Origin: Cinnamomum chago
Lineage: Eukaryota > Streptophyta > Magnoliopsida > Laurales > Lauraceae
DNA: 64,000 bases
Assembly: GCA_038049695.1 (NCBI GenBank)
Contig: CP142454.1
Span: forward strand, 13,248,501 to 13,312,500
Direction of reading: 5' to 3'
Position numbers and translations under genes: made by a program. Of the stretch, positions 1 to 11,738 are shown in pieces (positions within the stretch are counted from its first letter, which is position 1; each line of letters starts with the position of its first letter). Below the pieces are notes generated by a model, which made no database searches, was not told where the DNA came from, and saw nothing but the letters and a program-made list of their open reading frames with translations.

Positions 1-1036
1 ACCTAAAACTTGAAGAAGAAAAAAAAGATAATCACCTTGCAAACAATCGCAGTTCTCAGCCTCCTTTCTCACAACATCAAGGACAGAGTCAATCAGCTTC
101 GCTCCCTCGTGTAGTGCTTGTCCAAGGAGAGATGGGTCTGCGCCTGGTATAACAGAGATGGGTTTTTTGGGAGAGGGTGGGAGAGGGTGAGGGCTGTGTG
201 ATGGAAATGAGGTGAGAGAGAGTGAGTGAGGGCTGTGTGATGGAAATGAGGTGAGAGCGAGAGAGAGAGAGAGAGACGAGGGCCAGAAAAGGAAAGAGCG
301 AGAGAGGGATGAACGAGGGAGATTAGGGCATAACAGAGATGGGTTTTCTTAGATGGGTTTTTTTAGAGATGGTGGGAGAGGGTGAGGGCTACGTGATGGA
401 GATGAGGTGAGAGCGAGAGAGGGAGACGAGGGCCAGAGAGGGAGAGAGCCAGAGAGGGATGAGTGAGCGAGATTAGGGCGGGAGCATAACAGAGATGAGC
501 TTCTTTAGATGAGTTTTTCTGGAGATGGTGAGAGGGATTTGTGTGTTGATGGAGACGGTGAGGGCTGCATGATGGAGTTGAGATGAGAGCGAGAGAGGGA
601 GACGAGAGGAGGTGAGAGCGAGAGAGGGGGAGAGTGCGCGAAAGAGGGATGGGGAAGAGAGGGAAATTAGAGCGAGCGAGGGAGTGTAGGGGGCGAAATT
701 GTAATTTAACTTTTAACGGCAGTCACTTATGGCCGCCGCTAAAAATAATTTTTAGCGTCGCCCAATCCTTTATGAACGCTACAAGCTCCTTTTACCCTTG
801 AAAGTATTGGTCGCCGCTAAATATTCAACGATACAAATAAAAATTTTCACACCAACCAGCGGCGCCATTGGATCGATAGTTTTACCCACAGTCACAATAG
901 AGGCCGCCGTTAAAAGTAACTTAAAATTTGAGTTATAGCGGGGGTCAGACATGGCCGCCGATATAAGTATCTTATAACATCACATTTCAATAGTCGCCGC
1001 TATAAATTCGACGCTAAAAATGTAGTTTCTTGTAGT
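1..1036. mobile_element. CACTA (En/Spm-like) transposon, right-terminal part, cut by window start
   Basis: Positions 700-1020 hold many copies in both orientations of a short GC-rich subterminal motif (GGCCGCCGCTAAAA and variants) in AT-rich DNA. The segment ends in TTTCTTGTAGT at about 1036, the reverse complement of the usual plant CACTA terminus (CACTACAAGAAA) apart from the last base. No transposase is visible. The same terminal part recurs at 44231-44664, so it was copied with the germin-like unit. The left end lies outside the window. Subterminal motif arrays of this type are the known binding sites of CACTA transposases. Confidence 0.6.
140..640 (+). repeat. Purine-rich imperfect tandem repeat inside the CACTA arm
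   Basis: About three diverged copies of a roughly 155-180 bp unit. Each begins near TAACAGAGATGGG (about 150, 331 and 487) and continues with GTGAGGGCT..GTGATGGA..GAGGTGAGAGCGAGAGAG. The + strand is almost entirely purine. It does not code for a plausible protein. Confidence 0.55.
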
Positions 1037-2006
1037 CGCTGAGAGTTAAACTCATGAGCCATGACCTAAAGAGACTGGCATATTCCAATGCCTTACTATA
1101 GTGCTACTGTAACTTTGAAACGAAAGATTTACTAAGTACTATAGGAGTGAAAGGTAAATGGGGTGAGGCAAATCAAACAAACAAAAAACTAACCTACCTT
1201 AGGTCAAATCTAAAAACTCACACGCACCGAGAACCTGACCAACTTAGTACCAAAACCATTCATAATAAGAAAATATCATTTTTTTTAATTTTATGTTTTT
1301 CCATCTCAATATATTAATATATATAATATATCTTATTTTTAAATTTCTAATAATTTTTTAAATTCTTCATATGCTTTTTATATTATGAATGATATTGCCC
1401 GTGCTAAGCACGTATATCTTTTTCTAGTTCTTATATATGAAAGAGATTGATTTCAATTTGATATCAACTCCAATTGATTTTGACCATCCTACATAATTTT
1501 GACTGAGGGACCATCGTTAATCCCAATACACAATTCTCCTTTAATCTTACTTAATCTAATTAAATTCAATAAAAATTTCATTTATTGAATGACATTTATT
1601 GTTGCAATGAATGATAATGTGCTATTCAATCTATGATGCCCAAGGACCAAGGTTGATCCAAGTAATGGAAAAATCCTAAAATCTATCTATTATATTTTTC
1701 AACTTAAATAAGTTTTTAGAACTTATAAATATATTAATTTATTTTCCAACTTAACTAAGCTATAATAACTTTTCAGCATAAAGCTTGTGATGAAGAAAGA
1801 TAAGTGGTGATGATTTTATCAATATTATTGATTAAAAGGTGAGTCAAGCAAACTAAAACCACCTGTCTTGAGTCGAAATCCAAAAACCCATAACTACGTA
1901 CCTTAAATCCAACTACAAAACCAGCTTTTTATTGTAAAGTATCATATTTTAAATTTATTCTAAATTTCTCGATCTCATCTCAATATAATATATACAAAAA
2001 TAGCAT
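1037..2006. other. AT-rich gene-free spacer, partly duplicated
   Basis: No coding signal seen. Positions 1037-1619 are repeated at 44665-45244. At 1619/1620 the similarity stops and resumes at 7976 (copy 45245 onward), so 1620-7975 is private to this copy. Confidence 0.6.
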
Positions 2007-2210
2007 AATTCAAGTTTCTACTTTTTTTTTCGCTAATTGGTAAATTGGAATTAAGCGAAAGAAGCCGGGCAAAGCCCCGGGGACAGGAGGAAAAAGAATA
2101 CAACCAAAAAATAACAGCCAGAGAAGAAACAACCCAGCAACAGGAAGGAAACCAAAACAAAAAGACCAAAGCAAGAGAAGCTAAGGCAACCCAACAATTC
2201 AAGTTTCTAC
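2007..2210 (-). mobile_element. 5'-truncated LINE or SINE-like insertion with 15-bp target duplication
   Basis: A 174-bp insert (2022-2195) begins on the + strand with a poly-T run, i.e. a poly-A tail on the minus strand. It is flanked by perfect direct repeats AATTCAAGTTTCTAC at 2007-2021 and 2196-2210. Poly-A tail plus target duplication is the hallmark of LINE-type target-primed insertion. The body is rich in CTT/CTG-type words like the 3' UTR of the full LINE at 36.6 kb, so a dead-on-arrival LINE 3' end is most likely; a SINE is possible. Confidence 0.75.
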
Positions 2211-2838
2211 TTAAATTTCAAGATTCTTATATTAATTATTTATTTAAGTTTTCAATTCTGTGAATTCTAAGAAAGCCTATTAATTATTCTATGTTTCATG
2301 ATTAGGACACAGGACATAGCATCCTCTCTATTGGTGATTATAATTATAAGCATATAAATTTGTTATTTTTAAAAATATTTTTATTTTAGACTTTCTATAA
2401 TTTAAACGTATGAGATCAAAATCAATTCTTCTTATTTCTATCATAAGATTAAATGATTTTTTTTGTATAACTTCCAGCACGGGAGCATTTTGCTAGTTCT
2501 TGAATGAAACCGAGGATTATGGAAGGCATGATGGTGCCGGATTAAGGAAATATTGATTGTCTCTTGCCAAAATCATATCAGCCATGTACATCAATTGATG
2601 ACATGATGATGGTGCCGGATTGATTGTGGCATATGAATAGAGAACACTCAATTATCTTGCAGAAGAAACCAATAGACAAGAAAAACGCTGGGCCCATTTT
2701 AATTGTCGATCTAAGTCTTTGGCCCTTCTGTAAGGGCCCAATCAAGAACAACAACAAAATCAGAAAATAGATGATGTCGATGGACCTAAAATAAGTGACA
2801 CAATAAATTATAAAATATTCTAAACAAATTAAGACAGA
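2211..2838. other. AT-rich spacer, nothing recognised
   Basis: No open frame of interest, no repeat structure seen apart from its position inside the segment 1620-7975 that the second copy of this locus lacks. Confidence 0.5.
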
Positions 2839-2843
2839 CCATC

Positions 2844-5800
2844 TGTCACGCCCCGAGATCTGAAGCCCTTGGGACCCTCAAATTTCGTGACGCGACAATT
2901 CCACTTCATGTGTTAGTTAAATTATGTCACATAAAATAAATAAATAACCCAAATATGTCATTTCACACTAAATAATCATCCACAAAAAAATATGGAAATT
3001 TCAAAATGTCTTATATCTAAACTAGGAATCCAAAAGATCCACCAACTAAATACTTTTTTCAAATCTATTAGCTAATAAAATAAGATGATGCGCGGCTTAT
3101 GTTTCTGCCCATCCCTGAAACATCCTAAGATTCCTCTGATTTCGAATCGACCTCAAAATCTGAAACGAAAGAACAAAACGGTTTTTCAGTCAATTGACAG
3201 CAAATTTAATCTCTGGGTCGTAGATGCGCAAATATTCTAAAGCCTAAATGTTATGATCGATTAGGTAAATTGGATGGAATGATATCAGATTAATAGAGCA
3301 AAATACCCTGAATTAAAACTAAGATAAGACACCTCTTCAGCAACTAAATTAACAAAGTATACTTTCCAAAAATGACCAAAGCACAAAGGTATCCGCCAGG
3401 TACAATCATTTTATAATCACAATTAACTGGCACGAGCCAACGTTACCGGTAACCAAACTAAATCAAAACAAAAGGGAGCTAGCTGCAGACTAGTAATTTT
3501 CGCTCAAAGGGGTTCCCAGTTCCCTAATGTCATAATCAAAAGGGCTAAAATCTACGTGTGAGCGTCCTCACGGTGCGTTGCCCATACTTTAGAGGATGCC
3601 TTAGAGGTCAATGGTATATATTTTTCAAAGTTTATTCAGTCTTAATCTACTAATTGAAGAAGGTTGAAAAAGCGAATCAAACCATATATTAATGTACAAA
3701 GCTCCAACCTTAGGATGTAATTTCAGATAGCTTATGGAACGTATTTCTCAACGATAGTTCATTTCACAAAGTTATATATGATCTTAAGAGGAAAATATCA
3801 AATCAAACAAGTTTGATTGTAGCTAAAACTATTAACTGGGATTGAGTAAAAAATTATTATTTTCTAACCAAATCAATAATAAACAAATATCCTACAATTC
3901 TAAGATGCAAAGATCGGGCCCTCTTACCACGCATCCAAGCATAGATTACAATGGAAACATAACAAATCCTTAGATATATCATATTGGAGACAAAGAATCG
4001 AAAACTCTAAATACTAGGGAAGCATAGTAAGGTTACTTGCTTTGATCAACAATAGATGATAGATCTGACTAATTTGACCCGCCCTAGATTAAGCTCCTTG
4101 ATGCAGAGATGTGGGTTCCTGTCAAGGATAGTTTCCAAGTGGTTAGCGAGTGCGTTGTGTGAGTGGGTTCAGACATGAGTACATAGGTTTGAGCCAACAT
4201 GAGAGATGGGTCTAGATAACTAAGTTCAAACCTGTTTGGTTTAAAATGGGTACTAGTGCAAAGTGCTCTTGCTGACAGTAAGAAAATAAACAAAACAAAA
4301 GGGGCTTGGAATCTGGTCAGAGGAGAAACGAAATGAAAAGGAATGGAAACAAAGGAGCTTCAGCGATGGTTTGATTTTTGAGTTCAGAAGCTCGGGTAGG
4401 TGACAGTGGTGACATGAATCCTAGGCCTGGCTATGGTTGTTTGATTAGAGTAATAAGATAGCAGAGTGGTGCACGATGTTTGGTTGGGTGGATTGGGTTT
4501 AAGGATTAGAGTTGCAGGTGGGTTCTGATTATGGATCCATCAAAGTGCGTTGGACATGATGGAGGGAAATAGTGGCTGTTTGTTTCCAATGACAGAGACG
4601 AAGGTAGCCCCGGGTAGATGGTGATGGACATGCAGTGAATTACTAAGAGTCTGTGTTGAGTTTTGTGGGCTGGTTTGATGAATAGAATTTTGAATTTATT
4701 TGCCTTAGCAAATGGGTCTTGTTTGAGTGTTTCATGGAGATGGAAAAGTTGCACTGGGCTTGATGATGAAAGGGTGTTTTGTGTGGGCTGAGTTGAAGTT
4801 GATCAGAAGATGAGTAAAGTGGTTGGGCGTGCAGGTGGGTCCGGACTCGAATTGGCAGAGGTGGGTTGTATGATGATGGCTGCTGAGAGCAATTTTAAAG
4901 AGGGTTTGGACTGGATTAAGTTTGTACATGTGGGCAGGGGATGTTGGTGTAGGTGAGTGCATAGAATGGACCATGGGTAATGGGTAGATATGTAGTGGCC
5001 CGGTGGGTTCAGGTTATTCACTGATACCATTCTCCACATTCAGAAATCTTAAAAAAAAAACTATGTTAGAAGGGTCTTATGGTATACAATATAAAGAGAG
5101 GGGCTATTCTGCACTACATAAAAGTATCACATGACTCAAAAAGAGTGAAGTGAAGAACGACTGTTGCAGAACTCATGTACAACGGGATGGACACACCCCT
5201 CTTAGATTTGTGGAAATGGGATGGTAGGCCAGATGGGACCCATTATACATGGGACTAGAACCCTTATGGTCGCCCATGGGTCCACTTCTGAATCCATGGG
5301 CCAGATACTCTCAGGTGGGCCAGGTGGTCCCACCAAGCCTGACGATCAAGACTGCAAGAAACTGGGAAAATGAGGTTTAGTCTTGGTGGAGTGGTCTGCA
5401 ACTGCGGGGGGACGCTGGGATGGAGTGGTCCTCAAAAGATGGTGGAGAGATCTGATACTAAGAAGATGGATTCAGGTTTGGCTTAAGTCTTAACTTTTGG
5501 GGATCAAAAGATGATGGCGTATGGCATATGTGGGTGGGGCTGGGTGATGATAGAGTCGGCTTTTGGAGGGGGAGTGAAGGAGAGACAGATGATGGAGTGG
5601 GCCTTTGGTTTCTTGTGAATGGGGATGACAGTGATGAAGGTAATACAGTTGTGGCGATGGCTATGAATGTAATATAAAATAGGAATTAAAATAATGAAAA
5701 AGGCAAGAACATTACACAAACTATAAAAAGAAATTTATAGAGAAAACTTAATAAAGTAATAAACAATAACCATTAATGAACCTAGAGTAAAGTAAGGACA

Positions 5801-6303
5801 TACCTACGGGTACCAAGTACTGTAAAAGGAATAATTAGGAATGAAATAACTAGAAATTGAAATAAAGTAAAGATAGAGTAAAAGTCACCCGAGGGAGATC
5901 TTGAAAAAGAAGCTCAAAGGTGGATAGATCCTATGAGGGAGAGAGAGAGTATGGATATTCGTAAGAGAGAGGGATTGAGTAAAAAGATAAGAGTTTGGGT
6001 TCTAGTTAAGTTCTCAAAAGGGAAAGGGGTCTTATCAAATCCAGAAAACCTTTCTTCAAAACATACAATTCCAATTATATCACAACAATTAAAATTTAAG
6101 AAGAGTTCAATCTATCTTTTGAACAAAACCTTGTAAAATTCAAACGCCTCTTATTCTGAGATGGATCCTATTAAGAAAATGCTAATAAACATAAGAGCTA
6201 ATAATAGTAAAAAATAAATTTAAGAAAATGTAGGGTTCACACAAGATATAATATCTACAGTTAATATTAATTTAAAATAAAATTGAGAAATTGGATCCTT
6301 ACA
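2844..6303. mobile_element. Solo LTR of a Ty3/Gypsy-like retrotransposon
   Basis: The 3460-bp block starts TGTCACGCCCCGAG and ends GGATCCTTACA (TG...CA), and is flanked by identical 5-bp repeats CCATC at 2839-2843 and 6304-6308. No internal domain, primer-binding site or polypurine tract lies between the ends, so this is a single LTR left by recombination. The length and TGTCACGCCCC start suit long-LTR Gypsy lineages. The intact target duplication suggests moderate age. Orientation was not determined. Confidence 0.7.
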
Positions 6304-7975
6304 CCATCAGAATATCAATATTAGCCCATTTGAATCACTGCAAAAAACAGACCCATATGAGCCCAGCATTCCCAAACCCATGGTCACCCACTAATAGAGT
6401 ATGACTGTTTTACCCAATAATCTAGGCCCAAAACTAAACCCAGCCCATGACCAAACCTACCATAGAGTCGGGTACTAACCTAGTCCCAGTCACCAAAGGA
6501 GCACACGTGGAGCCCAAAGTTTCTATATATAAATCATGGCGTCGAAGACATCTCCACAAATCCTTGCACAAACCTCTCTGTCTTTTCTCAGGCGGTTTGA
6601 ATTTTTGTTCTTTTTTATCAAGATGAATGGCTTGACTTTTTATCAGAGGACAAGAGAATACTATTATTTTACCAACAGAGAGAGAGAGAGAGAGAGAATT
6701 ATTCAGTGTAAAAGGGTTTGTTCAGCCAAAGAATTTATCTTCCCTTACTATATTCAATGAAGTTGCAAAGTGGGTTTTGCAATTATTGGTAAGCGATTTA
6801 CAATCTTTTTTCTTAATCTGTATTGGATATTCTAAAATTTTCAGATTTTGGATTCGCTGATTTGGACTCCTCATCTTTGCTTCCTAATTATAGCTGATGT
6901 TATTTACTTTTCAAAAAGTGGTTTTACCTTTATGGTCATCATTAGCTATAAAAATCTACACCCACTTCACAAAATTTTAATTGAATCATACAATATCTTA
7001 TAAAACTGTCTTGTTAAAAAGACAAATGGGCACCTTTGTTTGTATTTGTATTCGTATTTTATATGATATTACATAACTCATTTGAACTTTTGCGATATTG
7101 TAATGAAAACTTTCTCAACTTTCATCACTAAAATTAGATTTCCATGGCTAATGGTGACCTTATAAAAGAAAAATTCCCTTATGAAAAAACAAAAAAAGCT
7201 ATCAAACAAGCGAAGGCCTTGTAGACTTATCTGTGAAGAGCATGTATTTGGTTCCGTGGGCTCTGCACACATACATCCCACTAGTAAAATATTCCATGAG
7301 AGGAAGCAAAAGTTACTTAAACTTCTTGGGCAAAATGGCAGTTTGAGACCTGTTTGATGAGTATGGAAGGTGGATTGTGACCTAAAGGCAATGAGCATTG
7401 AAATATAAAAAGCGTGTAGGCTGTAGTGCAGAAACTCCATGCCTTCTGTATCACTTATTATTATTTTATGTTGTTGGTTTTTGTTGGATCTCAACATCAG
7501 ATGGTAGTGAGTTACCTGAGTGCATAGGGGTGGAGGAATGGGTACCAGGAAACTGGCTTTTTTGATCATCTTCTTCGCCTTCTCTGCAAGCCTCAGTTTC
7601 AACATCATGGTCTCAGGTGTTTTTCTCCTCCTCCTCCTCCTCCTCTTCTTCTTCTTTAATCTGCAAGATTTCCCAATAGAGACAGAGGCCTGGGTCGATG
7701 GTTTTACATGGCTAATCTCTTCTGTAACTTCTTTTCAAAGCTCACAAAGTTTGGCCACTGGAAACATCGGTCATGTAGAACAAACGCCAACAAGGCAGCC
7801 AACTGCCTTGCCAAATTCCATCCTCCCTTCCCAGTTTTCTTCCATCACGCATACTTCAAGTTTTTCAGCATATTTAAATAGAAGATACTACCTAACCAAT
7901 CTAACTTGATGTGTAGGTGATGATAACTTAATAGTCTCATTCGTGCACAAGCGAACATCTTCCATTGAGAAGTAG
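6304..7975. other. Gene-poor segment with microsatellite and polypyrimidine tract
   Basis: Holds a (GA)n run at 6677-6698 and a CTC/CTT tract at 7620-7660. On the minus strand 7503-7660 encodes a basic, exon-like stretch ending at a CAG|GTAACT donor, but I recognise no family. No other gene is supported. Confidence 0.4.
6677..6698 (+). repeat. (GA)n microsatellite
   Basis: Eleven uninterrupted AG dinucleotides. Confidence 0.9.
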
Positions 7976-9198
7976 AAGGAAACAGTGGCTTTTCTGCCCC
8001 TTTTAGTTTTTTCTTTTTTCCATTCTGTATTCTATTTTCTTCAATGAATCGTCATGAAAATAAATAAATAGATAAATAAAAGATTGAAAAAGGGGTAGAA
8101 ATCCCTCCATCTAAGTCATCATTTCCTTTTTTTTTTCTTTTTTTTTTTATGTTATACCATCACCACTTCTTACAATTACCCCTATGCAACACACCCCTCC
8201 CCTCTTCTCCCCTCTCCTCCCTCCTCCTCCCCTCCCATCTCCTCCCTCCTGAAAAAACTCAATTTCTATTTGGGGTTCTGCAAATTGAGAGCAATCACAG
8301 CATAATGGTCGATATCGACCATTTGGATTCTGCAAATAGAAAGCAACCACCACAGAATGATCGATATCGACCATTCTAAAAGACAAAAAAAAAAAAAAGG
8401 CACATCTTGAGGGACTTATCCATATATACGATGTTTTTGGGACCTCAAGAGTAGTATGGGGTCCTATAGGGTCTTATATGGTAAATTCCTCTATATAATA
8501 TGTATCTATATCTAATTTGATGCCGTTTACATCTATGGAGATGCATACAATATACTTTTTGGTAATAATTGCATGAATAGTACGAGTGAGTCCTTTGATT
8601 TAAAATGAACCATAGCTTGGACTGGCTCGCTGGCCTTAAATAGTTGGGCTAAGGGCTTCCATATGTCTTATTGAGAGAGCTTGGACCTGGGCTCTACAGT
8701 CCGTCAGATCCAAACTTGGACTTGGGTTCAATCATTATCGGATCTGGACTCGGGCCCAGATATGTTGTTCGGGCCTTCGGGGGCAGCCCTACCCTACAGC
8801 ATCTGATAACAATAACCTGCAAGTAGGTGGAGAGTAAGAAGGTAAAAGTATACTCAGCTAGGGTTGGAATCTGGGCCGGGCCATGCCCGATTTCGCATAT
8901 TACTGTCTGCATGAAGAGTTCAATTCGGTTTGAGCTGTTCGGGTCTGGGCTTTATCTTGAGCCTGAATTTCGAAGCTCAGTTCTGCCCCCTCAGGCTCAT
9001 CAGAACTCTTGAAACATTAGATATTGCCAAAGAACATAGGCAAGTCAGTCCTGAAGGTATATTAGCAAAGGGATTTATGACTCTTAACACATCAATCCAA
9101 GGAATAAGAAACACAATCTAGCATAGTGAATTCCAACTCCAGCCGGCCAACATCCCAACAACTTGTCCCATGAAACACAAAGCTAAATAATCACATTG
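7976..9198. other. Upstream flank of type-a germin-like gene (duplicated)
   Basis: Collinear with 45245-46466 in front of the 46558 gene, with small indels. It contains a C/T-rich tract (8180-8250) and paired GGTCGATATCGACC-like palindromes (8305-8375). This is probably the promoter-distal region; no gene. Confidence 0.6.
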
Positions 9199-9208
9199 TA
9201 TATAAATA
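9199..9208 (+). promoter_or_regulatory. TATA box of germin-like gene 1
   Basis: TATATAAATA lies 91 bp upstream of the ATG at 9290. It is followed by a CA-rich leader (CATACAAGAACCAACACAAAC) shared by all five copies. The spacing suits a transcription start near 9230. Confidence 0.75.
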
Positions 9209-9289
9209 CATGCCCATGCAAATACTTTCCATACAAGAACCAACACAAACATCTCTTCTTCCTACAACCACACACTATACTCATCAACC

Positions 9290-9922
9290 ATGGCCTCAAA
9301 CACTCTCCAACATGCCCTCTTCTTGCTCCTAGCTGCACTGGCCACCTCCTACATCGCCCATGCAGGTGACCCAGATATCTTAACAGATTTCATCCTCCCT
9401 CAAAACTTCAACGGCCCCGTCGACGGCACCTTCTTCACCTTCACCGGCATGAGGGGAATACTCGACGCGACCACGCCTACCTTCAACGTCACAAAAGCAA
9501 GCATGGCTGAACTTCCCGCCCTCAACGGGCAAAGCGTCTCGTACGCCATCCTCCGTTACCCCGCCGGTTCAGTCAACCCTCCACACACCCATCCCCGCTC
9601 GGCCGAGCTCCTCTTCCTCATCGATGGTGAGTTGGAAGTCGGTTTCGTCGACACAACTAACAAGCTCTACACTCAGACACTTCAAATTGGTGATTTGTTT
9701 GTGTTCCCAAAGGGACTTGTGCATTATCAGTATAATAATAATGCTAATTACACTGCCACCGCGATCTCTGCCTTTGGTAGTGCAAACGCTGGTATCGTGT
9801 CCGTCCCCGGCAGCGTCTTCACCACCGGAATTGATGATGGCATCCTTGCAAAATCTTTCAAGACTGATGTTGCCACTATTCAGAAGATCAAGGCTGGTCT
9901 TGCACCAAAGCCCTGTGTTTGA
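9290..9922 (+). CDS. Germin-like protein, GLP9-3 type (copy 1, type a)
   Basis: Secreted cupin of the germin-like family, 210 residues, intronless. Residues 1-25 form a signal peptide (hydrophobic LFLLLAALATSYIA, cut before GDPDI), so the product should reach the cell wall. Cupin box 1 is HTHPRSAE with metal ligands His99, His101 and Glu106. Box 2 is GDLFVFPKGLVH with His145. Asn66 (NVT) and Asn153 (NYT) are glycosylation sequons. Most germins have an N-terminal disulfide pair; this protein lacks it and has only Cys209, which fits the GLP9-3 subfamily starting GDPDILTDF. Start chosen because ATG follows the TATA box and leader and begins the signal peptide. Known family members are Mn-binding oligomers with oxalate oxidase, superoxide dismutase or no known activity; the activity here cannot be told. 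Same protein as the 46558 copy except residues 93 and 210. Confidence 0.93.
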   Translation: MASNTLQHALFLLLAALATSYIAHAGDPDILTDFILPQNFNGPVDGTFFTFTGMRGILDATTPTFNVTKASMAELPALNGQSVSYAILRYPAGSVNPPHTHPRSAELLFLIDGELEVGFVDTTNKLYTQTLQIGDLFVFPKGLVHYQYNNNANYTATAISAFGSANAGIVSVPGSVFTTGIDDGILAKSFKTDVATIQKIKAGLAPKPCV

Positions 9923-11440
9923 TTTGTGCTTTTATCATTTGAGTTCGTAGTTAGTTGATTTCATTTCTTGAAGGGAGACGTAGTTCCCAATTGTAATGTT
10001 TGATGTGAGGATTGAGTACCATGGTCCATTGATGCTATGCATGTTTTTTTTTTTTTCAGTCAAGTCTTATATGATTGAATAATGTAATATTTATTCTTCT
10101 ATTTGTGTGTTTCTTCCTTGTCAAAAGGGCTTAAATCTTAATTACTCTTCATTTAACCAGCATGATAAAGTAGGGTCTTAGCCACTCAGTGGACTGTGAA
10201 AAGCTATATATAACGATTTTATATTGAAGCTAGCGTGTGTGTTTATAAACCCTATCAAAGTTTTGAAAGGCTAAAAGTATGCTTAGATGGGTCTAATTAA
10301 GTGGGTCATGAAAGAGGAACTTGGCTGGAGGAATAGCTAGCAACCTCCGTGCTGGTTTTTTTTTTTTTTACGGATGTTGCCTTTAGAGTAGCAGTTGAGA
10401 AAGCTATATATTTTCGGCTTCTTTTCATATTTGAATGGATCTATCATTAGTGCAGATACTTACCATAGATAAAATGTCTTTCTTCAAAAGAAGCTAAAGT
10501 AAGGGCGAACCTCGCCTTCCATTAAGTTAGCAAATATATATATTTTCGAATGTGAAGAAAGTGATGCAAGACAAGCCTTATCTTCTCAACAGTTCCGACA
10601 TATTCTTGAACATGGCTCAAAATATCACGTAGCGGCTACATTATTGATTGTAGCGGTCGAAACTATTACGTTATTTTAAAAATTGCGGCGCTATAATTTA
10701 AAACCTAATAAGGTTAAACAGTTTTAATTTTAAATATTAATTTTTTTTATTTTTTCATATCAATATAATTTTTTTAAGTTGTCTCTACTCTTACATAGTT
10801 TGAAATCACTAAAAGATACAAGATTAACCCTTATGCAATATTCACATTTTTTTTACCACTTAAAATTAAAATCCACATTGCTACATTACTATGTATCGCC
10901 CTCTGCGTAGCATTTTAGCCACTTATTAATACGCCTGCCGCAACTGCTATTTTGTTCATTGGTCTTAAAAGACTTATAGCCAAAATGGCCTTGTCAATTA
11001 TGGTGGTAAACACACTGCCTGTTCATACTGGTTCAAGGTCGATTAAAACCCTTCACAAAAGAAGAAAAAAGAAAACAAAAATATATTGATTCAAGTACAG
11101 CTCATTTACCGGTTTAAATGGTTTTGAGCAGTTCTATATTTATTGGACTGAACCATCCAACTTCCAAGGAACATATTCAGGTAACTAACCAACCTAAAAA
11201 CTGGTTTAGAGAAGGAAACCTCGTCTGAACCATTGTTTTCAATAGACATCATGCATGGATTATCAAACATCAAAGATCTTTCTGATCCGAAAATCATGAG
11301 CCTTCTATTGGCCGGAACTATTGCTGAAAGTAAATAAGAAAGGTAGAGAACTCCCACTACATGCGTTCCTTTCGGACAGTGCTTATTCACACGGGGAGTC
11401 GCTTGTAGATCAGTAGATCTTACTATTGTGGAGTGAATGG
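9923..11440. other. 3' UTR and duplicated intergenic segment
   Basis: Begins with the 3' UTR of copy 1 (AATAATGTAATATTTATTC is a plausible poly-A signal region near 10077). It is collinear with 60244-61820 downstream of copy 4 and partly with 47191-48120 downstream of copy 3. No gene seen; 11106-11480 on the minus strand is open but not protein-like. Confidence 0.6.
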
Positions 11441-11738
11441 GAATATTGAAAAGTATTTCTTCCACTGCCTCTCTTAACATTTCTAGTACAAATAGTCAGC
11501 TAAAGAAATTTAATATGGTATCAAATCCAATCAGTCGTGAGTTAGAATTCCAAGAGAAACGACTCGGAGCAAAAAGAAAAAAATGCATATTGCTAAAAGT
11601 GCACCGGCCGGGTTTCACCCAAGGAAAAGTATTGAGGAGTGGGGCTCCACCCGACGAAGAATATTGAAAAATATTTCCGCTGCTTCTACTAATGCCCCGA
11701 GGTTTTGATAGAAATGGTTAGCTAAAGAAATTTAATAC
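11441..11738 (+). mobile_element. TRIM-like miniature LTR element
   Basis: Two direct repeats of about 72-80 bp (about 11441-11512 and 11659-11738) share GAATATTGAAAA..TATTT, GCCTC/GCTTC and GAAATGGTTAGCTAAAGAAA-like ends. TGGTATCA, the usual initiator-Met tRNA primer-binding start, follows the first repeat at 11516. It is non-coding. Copies in the other array units at about 48129-48397 and 61821-62116 show that it predates the array duplications. Confidence 0.45.

Noticed and set aside
7078-7608. 176-codon open frame on the minus strand
   Set aside because: Composition resembles intronic or UTR sequence. Only the first about 35 residues look exon-like and no family is recognised.
11106-11480. 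124-codon minus-strand frame
   Set aside because: It overlaps repeated intergenic DNA whose copy at 61.5 kb does not keep the frame, so it is not a gene.
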